Positions 38,450 to 46,269 of a stretch of 64,000 nt of DNA are shown here, in pieces. Under the pieces are notes generated by a model. That model saw nothing but the letters and a program-made list of their open reading frames with translations. It was not told the origin of the DNA and ran no database searches. The position numbers were made by a program, and so were the translations under genes. The stretch lies in the NCBI RefSeq assembly GCF_026013565.1, contig NZ_JAPDOB010000002.1, positions 372,001-436,000 on the forward strand, given 5' to 3'. The stretch is from Sphingomonas arvum. Its GTDB lineage: Bacteria > Pseudomonadota > Alphaproteobacteria > Sphingomonadales > Sphingomonadaceae. Position 1 is the first letter of the stretch; the number at the start of each line of letters is the position of its first letter.

Positions 38450-39256
38450 ATGAGCATCAGAACCATTCTCGTCGACGACGAGCCGCTGGCGACCCAGGGC
38501 CTGCGCCTGCGCCTGGAAGCCCATGACGATGTCGAGGTCATCGCCACCGCCAACAACGGCCGCGAGGCGATCCGCGCTATCAAGACCCACAAGCCGGACC
38601 TGGTGTTCCTCGACATACAGATGCCGGGGTTCGACGGCTTCTCCGTGATCCAGGGCCTCATGGAGGTGGAGCCGCCCTTGTTCGTGTTCGTGACCGCCTT
38701 TGGCGACCATGCGCTGCGCGCGTTCGAGGCGCAGGCGGTCGACTACCTGATGAAGCCGGTCGAGGAAGACCGGCTGGCCGCGACCATGGAGCGGGTGCGC
38801 CAGCGCCTAAGCGAGAAGCGCGGTGCGCAGGAGGCCGAGCGGCTGAAGGAGGCACTGGTCGAGCATGCGCCCGAAGCCGCCGAAGAACTGGCCGAAGGCG
38901 GCCCGGCCGAGCCGCATGCCGCCAATCGGTTTGAGAAGATGATCAACATCAAGGATCAGGGTCAGATCTTCCGGGTCGATGTAGACACGATCGAGCGGAT
39001 CGACGCAGCCGGCGACTACATGTGCATCCAGACCGGCGATAACACGCTGATCCTGCGCGAGACGATGAAGGACCTGGAGAAAAGGCTTGACCCGCGCCGC
39101 TTCCAGCGAGTGCACCGGTCGACCATCGTCAACCTGGACCTGGTCCGGCAGGTCAAGCCGCACACCAACGGCGAATGCTTCCTGGTGCTGGATTCGGGCG
39201 CACAGGTTAAGGTGTCGCGATCCTACCGGGACGTGGTGGCGCGCTTCGTCCACTAG
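38450..39256 (+). CDS. LytTR family response regulator
   Basis: A 268-residue regulator. The receiver (about 1-120) has DDE at 9-11, the phospho-acceptor Asp55 in LVFLDIQMPG and the Lys in MKPVEED. The C-terminal LytTR DNA-binding domain (about 155-268) shows RVDVDTIERIDAAGDYM and QRVHRSTIVNLDLV. Partner of the kinase directly upstream. LytTR proteins bind paired direct repeats; no such site is obvious nearby. Confidence 0.95.
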   Translation: MSIRTILVDDEPLATQGLRLRLEAHDDVEVIATANNGREAIRAIKTHKPDLVFLDIQMPGFDGFSVIQGLMEVEPPLFVFVTAFGDHALRAFEAQAVDYLMKPVEEDRLAATMERVRQRLSEKRGAQEAERLKEALVEHAPEAAEELAEGGPAEPHAANRFEKMINIKDQGQIFRVDVDTIERIDAAGDYMCIQTGDNTLILRETMKDLEKRLDPRRFQRVHRSTIVNLDLVRQVKPHTNGECFLVLDSGAQVKVSRSYRDVVARFVH

Positions 39257-39351
39257 GGGCGGCAAGCTCCGCGCCGATTGTTCCCGCCGTCCGGTCCATA
39301 ACGGACCGGTCGGTCACGTGGCATTTGCCGTCGACCGGCAGTGTTGCGCCC

Positions 39352-40632
39352 ATGTTGGCGATCCCGGACCAGAGCGCGGCGGCGGCACCGCCGCCGCGGG
39401 CGCATGTCAGTTTCCGCAAGCACTTCCTGCTGCCGCTCGTGGCGCTGGTCGGAACGCTGGCGATCATCCTTGGCAGCAGCCTGTACTGGTTCACAGCGCA
39501 GCAGGATGAGATGCAGCTGGCGGCCGAATGTGAGCTGATCCAGTCCGCGCTGAATTCCCGCCAGGCGAGCCTGCGCCGTAATCTTGGCGACTATGCCGTC
39601 TGGAACGAGGCCTACAAGCGGCTGGCCCTCGACTTCGACCGAGAGTGGGCAATCGAGAATATCGCGCCGTACCTCAGCAAGGTACAGCACTACGATTACG
39701 CCTTTGTGGTCGACGGGCAGGGGCAGACGCTGATCGGTAGCCGAGGCAACTCGCAGGTCACCGTGCCGGCGGAGGCAGTGCTGGGACGGCCGTTCACGCT
39801 GGCTCTCCGCCAGCTGCGCGCGGGCGTTGCCGGCAGCGACCGGCGGGTCAGCGGGCTGACCAAGGCGGACGGGCGGCCGACTCTGTTCGGCGCGGCCGCG
39901 ATCGTTCCCAGCGACGATGTGCTGCGGCGGCCCGTCGCCGACCGGTATCTGGTCGTGGCCAGGGTATTGGACGCACCGACCCTGGCCGAAGTGGGCGAGG
40001 AGTTCGGTATCGAGGCCTTGCACCACGACGAGCAGGAGGTCGAGCGGGCGCAGATGGACGTGACCGACGCGTCCGGGCGGCGGCTGGGCGTGCTGGGGTG
40101 GGAAGCGGACGAGCCGGGCACTGAACTGCGGGGCAAGCTGCTGCCGTGGCTGTTGCTGATGTTGGTTCTGATGACCGGGGTGGCCGGGACGGTGCTGCGC
40201 CATGGGCGCAAGGCGCTGGTCGACATCACCGCCGAGCGCGACCGGGCGGAGCGGGAGCGGGCGACAGCCGAGGCCGCGCTCGAGGACCTCGCCTCGGCCC
40301 GACGCAAGATCGTAGAGGACAGCGCCGAATTCCGCTCCACGTTGCAGCGCACGGTGAAGGCGGTCGAGCACAAGCACGACAAGCTGCTGGAGAAGACGCT
40401 GGAGCAGCGCCGGGGCGAGTTGGTTGAGCTGGCGCAGACCTACCAGCGGGTGCTTGGCCTGGTCTACGACACGCTGAACGAGGCGGCCGAGGCGCTGAGC
40501 GACGTGGCGCGGGTGCCGTGCGGCGAAGCCAGCGGCAATCAGCTGTTGCTGTCCGCCGGAGATCTGCAGGAGCAGGCGCGCTACCTGGAAGAGGAGAGCC
40601 GGCGCTTCCTGGCGCGGCTGCAGGCGGCCTGA
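39352..40632 (+). CDS. CHASE4-domain membrane sensor without output domain
   Basis: A 426-residue protein. A first membrane helix (LLPLVALVGTLAIILGSSLYW, about 25-45, written here in one run of 21 less one) leads into a periplasmic CHASE4-type domain with DYAVWNEAY, the family core. A second membrane helix (LPWLLLMLVLMTGVAGTVL, about 264-282) is followed by a coiled coil rich in Glu/Arg/Ala up to the end. No kinase, GGDEF, EAL or chemotaxis domain follows. Close behind the LytS/LytTR pair, so it might feed it. The ATG at 39352 is used. Its stop overlaps the first codon of the next, dead, gene as TGATG. Confidence 0.8.
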   Translation: MLAIPDQSAAAAPPPRAHVSFRKHFLLPLVALVGTLAIILGSSLYWFTAQQDEMQLAAECELIQSALNSRQASLRRNLGDYAVWNEAYKRLALDFDREWAIENIAPYLSKVQHYDYAFVVDGQGQTLIGSRGNSQVTVPAEAVLGRPFTLALRQLRAGVAGSDRRVSGLTKADGRPTLFGAAAIVPSDDVLRRPVADRYLVVARVLDAPTLAEVGEEFGIEALHHDEQEVERAQMDVTDASGRRLGVLGWEADEPGTELRGKLLPWLLLMLVLMTGVAGTVLRHGRKALVDITAERDRAERERATAEAALEDLASARRKIVEDSAEFRSTLQRTVKAVEHKHDKLLEKTLEQRRGELVELAQTYQRVLGLVYDTLNEAAEALSDVARVPCGEASGNQLLLSAGDLQEQARYLEEESRRFLARLQAA

Positions 40633-41121
40633 TGAAGCTCACATTTCTTGCCTTGCCGTTGGTGCTGCTCCCGGCACTGGCGGGCGCAACGCCGGGTCTG
40701 GAGATTGAGCTGGCGATGGTCAGCGACTGCCGCGACCGCGGCGATCCTCCCTCGGACGCAGGCGCGGCCGTGCAGGGCAGCTTCTCGGCCCGAGGTCCGC
40801 GCGGCAGCTACGGGTAGCCGTGAAGGTCTCGGGTAGTGAACGGAAGCTGCGACCTCGAACTGCAGGCGGGGCTGGGCGGGTGCCGAAAGTGGGCGGCCGG
40901 TCGATCGACGGGTGCCGGTTGGCCGAAGTCGGGTCGCCCTGTGCGGGCCGGCAGGGATCGAGCCCGGCGCGTTCGGCGGCGGCAAGCGCGACTGGTCGAC
41001 CCGCGTCGACTACGATCTGGGCGGCGCTGCGCTGAACCTCAGCAGGGTAGGAAGCGCCCGGGCCCGGGCCGGGCAGTTGGGCCGCAACGGCCTGGTGCTG
41101 AGCGTCTCCCGCGGCTGCTAG
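40632..41121 (+). pseudogene. TorF-like (Gcw_chp) porin pseudogene
   Basis: A signal peptide (MKLTFLALPLVLLPALAGA) leads to LEIELAMVSDCRDRGDPPSD, matching the family start where a Tyr-x-x-Arg-Gly pattern is usual. Residues AAVQGSF follow, then an in-frame TAG at 40815-40817. The same frame resumes with ELQAGLGG, and after a shift of one frame the last strands are found (FGGGKRDWSTRVDYDLGGAAL, ending GLVLSVSRGC). The parts are in the right order but the total is shorter than a normal porin, so deletions are likely too. Its ATG overlaps the CHASE4 stop. Not functional. Confidence 0.6.
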
Positions 41122-42335
41122 GCGGTGCGCGGCCGACCGAGACCGAACCAGCGGCGGCGCGGGCCGCTCTTGAGCACCGAGCGGCGGAACACGCCCGCGG
41201 CGACCCGCAGGATCAGGGTCAGCCACAGCACCTGCCAAGCGATGGCGAGCAGGTGCGGCCACCACCGTCCGTCCTCCGCCGCACGGGCCAGCATGGCGTA
41301 CGGCGAGGACAGCGGGAAGATGGCCGCGGCAAGGCCGGCCGGGCTGTTCGGGTTGGCGGCGGCCGTGGAGGAAAGCGCGAACACCAGCAGCTGCGACATG
41401 GTGATCGGCATGGACAGGGTTTGCACTTCGCGCACGGTCGAGGCCTGGGCGCCGATGCCGAGGAACACGCCGCCGATCAGCAGGTAGCCGAAGCAGAAGT
41501 AGGCCAGCGCCATCAGCAGGAAGCCGGGCCAGCCGAGCGCCGGGGCGGGCAGGCCAGCGAGGCTGCCGTTGCTGATGAGCAGCAGCGCGCCGACTGCGCA
41601 GCTGCCCCACACCAGGATGCCGAGCAGGCTGACGCACAGCATGGCGAACAGCTTGCCGATGAAAATGGCGTCGACCGGTGCAGCGGCGGCGAGGACCTCA
41701 ATCGCCTTGTTCGACTTCTCCTCGATTAGCTGGCTCAAGAGCATGCCGGCGAGCAGCAGCGTAAGCAGGAATAACAGGGCCTGCCCGGCATGGGCGGTGA
41801 GCGCGCGGGCGGAGGCGATGTTGCCCGACGACTTGCTGATTGTCTTGATCGTTAGCGGCTGCGCACGCTGAGTGGGACCCGCGCGGGCGTCCGCGATAAT
41901 CAGGCGCAACTGATGTGCCACCGTTCCGTCGTCGCTCAGCGAGCCAACCAGGTGCGGCTGGGCAAGCCCGCCGGTCAGGACACCGTCGACCGGCGGCGGG
42001 GGCGGAGGTGGCGGCGGCACACCGGGGCCGGTCCACCTGGTAGCTGGAGCACGATCGGAGACCAGCTTGACGGTACTTTCCTTGGGAAAGCTTTCGGCGA
42101 GCCGATCGCGCGCTTCCTTCAGCCGCTGGTAGTCGGCAGCCGAGGCGACCACCATGATCGTCGGCTGCTCGACCGTGGCGGCGACATTGGCTCCGATGCT
42201 GCCGAACAGGCCGCCGAACAGGATGGGGAACAGCGGGCCCAGGAGGAAGAACAGAAAGGTGCGTGAAGCAACGGTCGCCGTGAAGTCGCGGCGGCCAATG
42301 ACTAGGGCAGCTTCGAGCGTTCGGGGCAGGGTCAT
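41118..42335 (-). CDS. ABC-2 type transporter permease
   Basis: A 405-residue permease of the NatB/ABC-2 kind: an N-terminal helix (TFLFFLLGPLFPILFGGLFG), a large extracytoplasmic domain with a Pro-rich segment (PGVPPPPPPPPPVDG, about residue 130), then five or six helices with the signature LIEEKSNKAIEVLAAAAPVDAI split over residues 205-227. It pairs with the ATPase gene upstream (ATGA overlap, 4 bases). Its stop overlaps the porin pseudogene. Homologues export sodium or peptides; the substrate here is unknown. Confidence 0.9.
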   Translation of the reverse strand: MTLPRTLEAALVIGRRDFTATVASRTFLFFLLGPLFPILFGGLFGSIGANVAATVEQPTIMVVASAADYQRLKEARDRLAESFPKESTVKLVSDRAPATRWTGPGVPPPPPPPPPVDGVLTGGLAQPHLVGSLSDDGTVAHQLRLIIADARAGPTQRAQPLTIKTISKSSGNIASARALTAHAGQALLFLLTLLLAGMLLSQLIEEKSNKAIEVLAAAAPVDAIFIGKLFAMLCVSLLGILVWGSCAVGALLLISNGSLAGLPAPALGWPGFLLMALAYFCFGYLLIGGVFLGIGAQASTVREVQTLSMPITMSQLLVFALSSTAAANPNSPAGLAAAIFPLSSPYAMLARAAEDGRWWPHLLAIAWQVLWLTLILRVAAGVFRRSVLKSGPRRRWFGLGRPRTA

Positions 42336-43282
42336 TCGGGTGCTCCGCCGAGGGTCATATCGCGGGCCGCGGCCTCGCCGGCGATCGCGACGAACGCATC
42401 GTGCAGGCCCGGCCGTTCGATCGACAGGGTCTCGATGCCCGCGCCGCCGTCAATCAGCGCTTTCAGCAGGGGCTCCGGCCCGCCTTCGGGCAGCTCGAAT
42501 GTCCAGCGCTTCCCCAGCCGCCGGGCGCTCGCCGGGAGGGCCGACTGCCACGGACCGGAGTCGGCGCGGGTGGTCAGCTGCACGATCGGGCGAAGCCGCC
42601 CACGGGCCTCATCCACCGCGCCCTCGAAGGCGACCTTGCCGCCGGCAATGATGGCGATCCGCTCGCACAGCCGTTCGGCATGGGCGATCACGTGCGTGGA
42701 GAAGATGATGGTCGCGCCCGCCTCCGCCCGCTCCCGGATTTGCGCCTCCAGTTTCTCCTGGTTGATCGCGTCGAGACCGGAAAAAGGCTCGTCGAGGACG
42801 ATCAGCCTGGGGTCGTGGACCAGGGTGCCGAGCAGCTGCACCGTCTGCGCCATTCCCTTGGACAGGGTGCGGATCGGGCGCTTGATCCAATCGGAGAGGC
42901 CGCGGTCGGTCAGCATCTGCTCAGCCCGGCGGCGGCCCTCCTTCAGCGGCAGTCCGCGCAGCGCACCCATGAAAGCGATCGCCTCGCGTGCAGTCATCGC
43001 CGGGTAAAGGCCGCGTTCCTCGGGCAGGTAGCCGACCTCGCGCGCGGCATCGAGCGGCGCCGAGCGGCCGAGCAGGGTGCGCCGGCCGGACGAGGGATCG
43101 ATGATGCCCAGCAGCATGCGGATGGTGGTGGTCTTGCCAGCGCCATTGGGGCCGAGAATGCCGTAGATGCAGCCGGCGGGGACCTGCAGCGACACGCCAT
43201 CGACGGCGCGCTTGTCGCCGAATTCCTTGACGAGGTCTTCGGCGAAGACCGCCGCATCGCTACCCTGAACTTGCTGAAGCAC
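42332..43282 (-). CDS. ABC transporter ATP-binding protein (NatA-like)
   Basis: A 316-residue ATPase. Walker A is GPNGAGKTT (residues 44-52), the signature is LSKGM (about 138) and Walker B is LIVLDEP (about 155), with the switch His in STHVIAH. A C-terminal extension of about 90 residues is typical of NatA-like subunits. The start is GTG at 43282 with AGGA upstream; the frame is open further but into the divergent queG start. It forms an operon with the permease gene. Confidence 0.92.
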   Translation of the reverse strand: MLQQVQGSDAAVFAEDLVKEFGDKRAVDGVSLQVPAGCIYGILGPNGAGKTTTIRMLLGIIDPSSGRRTLLGRSAPLDAAREVGYLPEERGLYPAMTAREAIAFMGALRGLPLKEGRRRAEQMLTDRGLSDWIKRPIRTLSKGMAQTVQLLGTLVHDPRLIVLDEPFSGLDAINQEKLEAQIRERAEAGATIIFSTHVIAHAERLCERIAIIAGGKVAFEGAVDEARGRLRPIVQLTTRADSGPWQSALPASARRLGKRWTFELPEGGPEPLLKALIDGGAGIETLSIERPGLHDAFVAIAGEAAARDMTLGGAPE

Positions 43283-43328
43283 TGTTCCTGTCTCGCCAGA
43301 GGAGGGCCTGGGGGAGTAGTGGGGGCAA

Positions 43329-44441
43329 GTGTTTGACCCGGCAAGCCTTAAGGAAGCGATACGAGCGGAGGCCGAGCGGCTGGGGTTTGTCGCATGCGGG
43401 TTTGCTCGCGCGGACGCGGTGCCGGAAGCGGGTGCGGCGCTGAAGGAATGGGTGGCGGCCGGGCGCCACGGGACCATGGGCTGGATGGAGGAACGGGTAG
43501 ACCAGCGCGCTCATCCGCAGGCGCTGTGGCCCGAGGCGAAGAGCGTGATCGCACTCGCGATGAGCTATGCGCCGGCGGAGGACCCGCGGGCGCTGGCGGC
43601 CGAGCCGGACGTCGCGCAGATCAGCGTTTATGCGCAGGGTGGCGACTATCACAAGACGGTGAAGAAGGCGCTCAAGGGCCTGGCGCGGTTCATCGTCGAC
43701 GCAGTGCCAAGCGAGCTCAAGGTGTTCGTCGACACGGCGCCGGTGATGGAGAAGCCGCTAAGCGCCGCGGCCGGAATCGGCTGGCAGGGCAAGCATACCA
43801 ACCTTCTCAGCCGAGAGGCTGGCAACTGGGTGTTCCTGGGAGTGATCTTCACCTCGCTGGAGCTCGCCCCGGACCCGCCCTCCCCGGTCCATTGCGGCAG
43901 CTGCACGCGGTGCCTTGATGCGTGTCCGACCGCGGCATTCGATGGGCCGGGGCGGATCGATGCGCGTCGGTGCATCAGCTACCTGACCATCGAGCACTCG
44001 GGGCCGATCCCGCTCGAGTTCCGGGAGCTGATGGGCAATCGCATCTATGGCTGCGACGATTGTTTGGCGGCGTGCCCCTGGAACCGCTTCGCGGCCCAGG
44101 CGCAAGCCAACAAGGCATTCCTGCCACGCGCCGAGCTCGCGGCGCCAAAGCTGGGCGACCTGCTGACGCTGGATGATGTGGCTTTTCGCGAGCTGTTCGC
44201 CGGATCGCCGATCAAGCGGATCGGCGTGAAGCGGTTCCTCCGCAATTGCCTGATTGCGGCGGGAAACAGTGGAGAGCCCGCACTGCTGCCGCGGGTCGAG
44301 GCGCTGCTTCGTGACGAGGACGCGGTGGTAGCGGAGTCTGCCGCGTGGGCGGCCGCCCGCCTTCAGCCAGCAGCGTCGATCGCGGCGATGCAGCCGGTAC
44401 GGTCGGCGGGGTCGCCGGTCGGGCGACGGGAGTCGACGTAG
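43329..44441 (+). CDS. queG: Epoxyqueuosine reductase
   Basis: A 370-residue iron-sulfur, cobalamin-dependent enzyme that reduces epoxyqueuosine to queuosine in tRNA. The two [4Fe-4S] sets are CGSCTRCLDACP (about 189-200) and CDDCLAACPWN (about 241-251). The catalytic region includes FVDTAPVMEKPLSAAAGIGW. Starts at GTG 43329, 46 bases from the divergent ABC gene. The C-terminal end overlaps by 79 bases the convergent lipoprotein gene; the last roughly 25 residues may not be conserved. Confidence 0.95.
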   Translation: MFDPASLKEAIRAEAERLGFVACGFARADAVPEAGAALKEWVAAGRHGTMGWMEERVDQRAHPQALWPEAKSVIALAMSYAPAEDPRALAAEPDVAQISVYAQGGDYHKTVKKALKGLARFIVDAVPSELKVFVDTAPVMEKPLSAAAGIGWQGKHTNLLSREAGNWVFLGVIFTSLELAPDPPSPVHCGSCTRCLDACPTAAFDGPGRIDARRCISYLTIEHSGPIPLEFRELMGNRIYGCDDCLAACPWNRFAAQAQANKAFLPRAELAAPKLGDLLTLDDVAFRELFAGSPIKRIGVKRFLRNCLIAAGNSGEPALLPRVEALLRDEDAVVAESAAWAAARLQPAASIAAMQPVRSAGSPVGRREST

Positions 44442-44722
44442 GTCACCCGCATGACGTTGGTGCCCGGTGCCGGGTAGAGGAAAGTGTCGAGGACGCAGGA
44501 GGGGCTCGACCACTGCAGCTTCAAGCCGGGACCTTCGCGAACCTGGAACGCGGGTGCGCCGAAGCGGGCGCCCAGTTCGTCCACGGTGAAGCCGATGAGG
44601 TCGCCGCGCTGCACGGGTTCCGGCTGCGGTCGGGAGACGGGCACGGGCGTCGCGGGCTGTGGCGGGGTGACGCCGCAAGCCGCGAGGGTCAGGGCGGCGG
44701 CAGTGGGCAGCAGGAGGCGCAT
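44363..44722 (-). CDS. Small lipoprotein
   Basis: A 119-residue lipoprotein: MRLLLPTAAALTLAAC with lipobox Cys16, a Pro/Gln/Val-rich linker, then a compact domain (GDLIGFTVDELGARFGAP, LQWSSPSCVLDTFLY, and a final Cys in RTGCIAAID). It has the look of an SmpA/OmlA-like or stand-alone periplasmic domain, but no family can be assigned. The ATG at 44722 is used. Its last 79 bases are antisense to the end of queG. Confidence 0.75.
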   Translation of the reverse strand: MRLLLPTAAALTLAACGVTPPQPATPVPVSRPQPEPVQRGDLIGFTVDELGARFGAPAFQVREGPGLKLQWSSPSCVLDTFLYPAPGTNVMRVTYVDSRRPTGDPADRTGCIAAIDAAG

Positions 44723-44805
44723 AGAGGGCTGTTTGCGGGCACGCGGCTGGACTGGCAAGCGGTCCCTCGCTACCCGCCCGCCTTTCTTCACAGCCAGGAC
44801 CAGCC

Positions 44806-45801
44806 ATGACCCAGCCCCGCTTCGACGTGCTTTGTGTCGGTAACGCCATTGTCGACGTGATCGCCGATGCCTCCGACGAGTTCCTGGCTAGCCAAGGGCT
44901 GACCAAGGGCTCCATGCGGCTGATCGACGAGGGCGAGGCCGAGCGGTTGTACGGGGTGATGGGACCGGGCCGCGAACTGTCGGGCGGGTCGGCCGGCAAC
45001 ACCGCGGCCGGGCTGGCGGCGCTGGGCTGCAAGGTGGGTTTCATGGGGCAGGTGGCGGACGATCAGCTGGGGTCCATCTACCGCCACGACGTGCAGAGCC
45101 TGGGCGTCGAGTTCCTGGTGCCGCCACGGAGCGGTATCGGAGCGACTGCGCGCTCGCTGATCCTGGTGACGCCCGACGCTCAGCGGACCATGAACACGTT
45201 CCTGGGCGCGGCGCAGCTGCTGGACGCAAGCGTGATCGATCATTCGGCGGTGGCGGATGCGGGTATCCTCTACCTCGAGGGATACCTGTGGGATCCAGAA
45301 GCGCCGCGGGCAGCGATGGAGGCTGCGATCGCCGACGCCAAGGCGGCCGGGCGGCGGGTGGCGTTCACCCTGTCGGACACGTTCGTGGTCGACCGGCACG
45401 GGCCGGACTTCCTGCGGCTAGCGGCCAAGGGCAAGATCGACATCCTGTTCGCCAACGCCGCCGAGCTGGCCGCGGTGACCGGCGAAGCTGAGTTCGAGGC
45501 AGGTATCTCCAAGTTGGCGCCGAGCGTGCCTCTGCTAGTGGTGACGCATGGCGACCAGGGCGCCGTCGCGGTGCGCGGCGAAGAGCGCGCGCGGGTCGCG
45601 GCCGAACCGATCGGGAGCCTCGTCGACACCACCGGCGCTGGTGACCTGTTCGCGGCCGGTTTCCTCGCGGGCCAGGCGCGCGACCTCGGGCTGGAGCAGT
45701 GCCTGAAGCTCGGCGCCATCGCCGCGGCCGAGGTGATCCAGCATTATGGCGCACGGCCCGAGGCGGACCTCAAGGCACTGGCGGGCGACCTGCTGGCCTG
45801 A
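44806..45801 (+). CDS. Adenosine kinase (PfkB family)
   Basis: A 331-residue sugar/nucleoside kinase phosphorylating adenosine to AMP. The opening FDVLCVGNAIVDVIA and GGSAGNTAAGLAALG are the substrate-site motifs, and DTTGAGDLFAAGFLAG (about 274-289) is the PfkB signature with the catalytic Asp. This adenosine-kinase-like subgroup is typical of alphaproteobacteria. Purine salvage is the likely role. A short gap separates it from a convergent secreted-protein gene. Confidence 0.92.
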   Translation: MTQPRFDVLCVGNAIVDVIADASDEFLASQGLTKGSMRLIDEGEAERLYGVMGPGRELSGGSAGNTAAGLAALGCKVGFMGQVADDQLGSIYRHDVQSLGVEFLVPPRSGIGATARSLILVTPDAQRTMNTFLGAAQLLDASVIDHSAVADAGILYLEGYLWDPEAPRAAMEAAIADAKAAGRRVAFTLSDTFVVDRHGPDFLRLAAKGKIDILFANAAELAAVTGEAEFEAGISKLAPSVPLLVVTHGDQGAVAVRGEERARVAAEPIGSLVDTTGAGDLFAAGFLAGQARDLGLEQCLKLGAIAAAEVIQHYGARPEADLKALAGDLLA

Positions 45802-45804
45802 GCG

Positions 45805-46146
45805 TCAGCAGCGCCAGCCGCCGCCCGACCACCATACCCGCTGGCAACCCTCGTTGTGGCTCATCCAGCGCGGGAAGCTGCGGTCCGGGCGGTCGTGCCA
45901 CCAATCGTTGTAGCTGTCGGGCGCAAAGCTGCGGTTGTTGAAGTAGGCCCAGCCCTCCGGGGCGCCGTAGCTGTAGAGCAGCACCCCGTCGCGGCGGGGG
46001 CCGCGATGGTCGCCTGGACTCGTGGTGAAACCGGAGCCGACCTGCACCCGAACTCCTCCTGGGGTGCCGGAAAACGGTTGCGCTTGCGCGGCCGTCGAGA
46101 TGGCCAGCGCGGCCAGCAGGGCGGGGGTCAGCAGTGGTGAGGACAT
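45805..46146 (-). CDS. Small secreted hypothetical protein
   Basis: A 113-residue protein with a signal peptide (MSSPLLTPALLAALAISTAAQAQ, about 22 residues) and a mature part rich in Gly, Trp, Arg and aromatic residues (WWHDRPDRSFPRWMSHNEG, WWSGGGWRC) with two cysteines near the end that may form a disulfide. No family recognised. The ATG at 46146 is used; the frame is open upstream only into non-coding sequence. Confidence 0.65.
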   Translation of the reverse strand: MSSPLLTPALLAALAISTAAQAQPFSGTPGGVRVQVGSGFTTSPGDHRGPRRDGVLLYSYGAPEGWAYFNNRSFAPDSYNDWWHDRPDRSFPRWMSHNEGCQRVWWSGGGWRC

Positions 46147-46209
46147 GGTTCGTCGCTCCTGTCTGTCCCCGGCGCCGCAAGGATGCCTTTCGGCCCGGCC
46201 CAATGCAAG

Positions 46210-46239
46210 AAGGGCGGCACCGTCGCCGGCACCGCCCTT
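46210..46239 (-). terminator. Hairpin downstream of the APC permease gene
   Basis: Stem AAGGGCGG (46210-46217) with CCGCCCTT (46232-46239), extended by two G-U and two G-C pairs around a short loop on the minus strand, then CTTGCATTG. It is 30 bases after the permease stop, so a plausible terminator with a poor T-tract. Confidence 0.5.
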
Positions 46240-46269
46240 CCCAAGTTCAGATGTTCAGTCCTGACCCGG

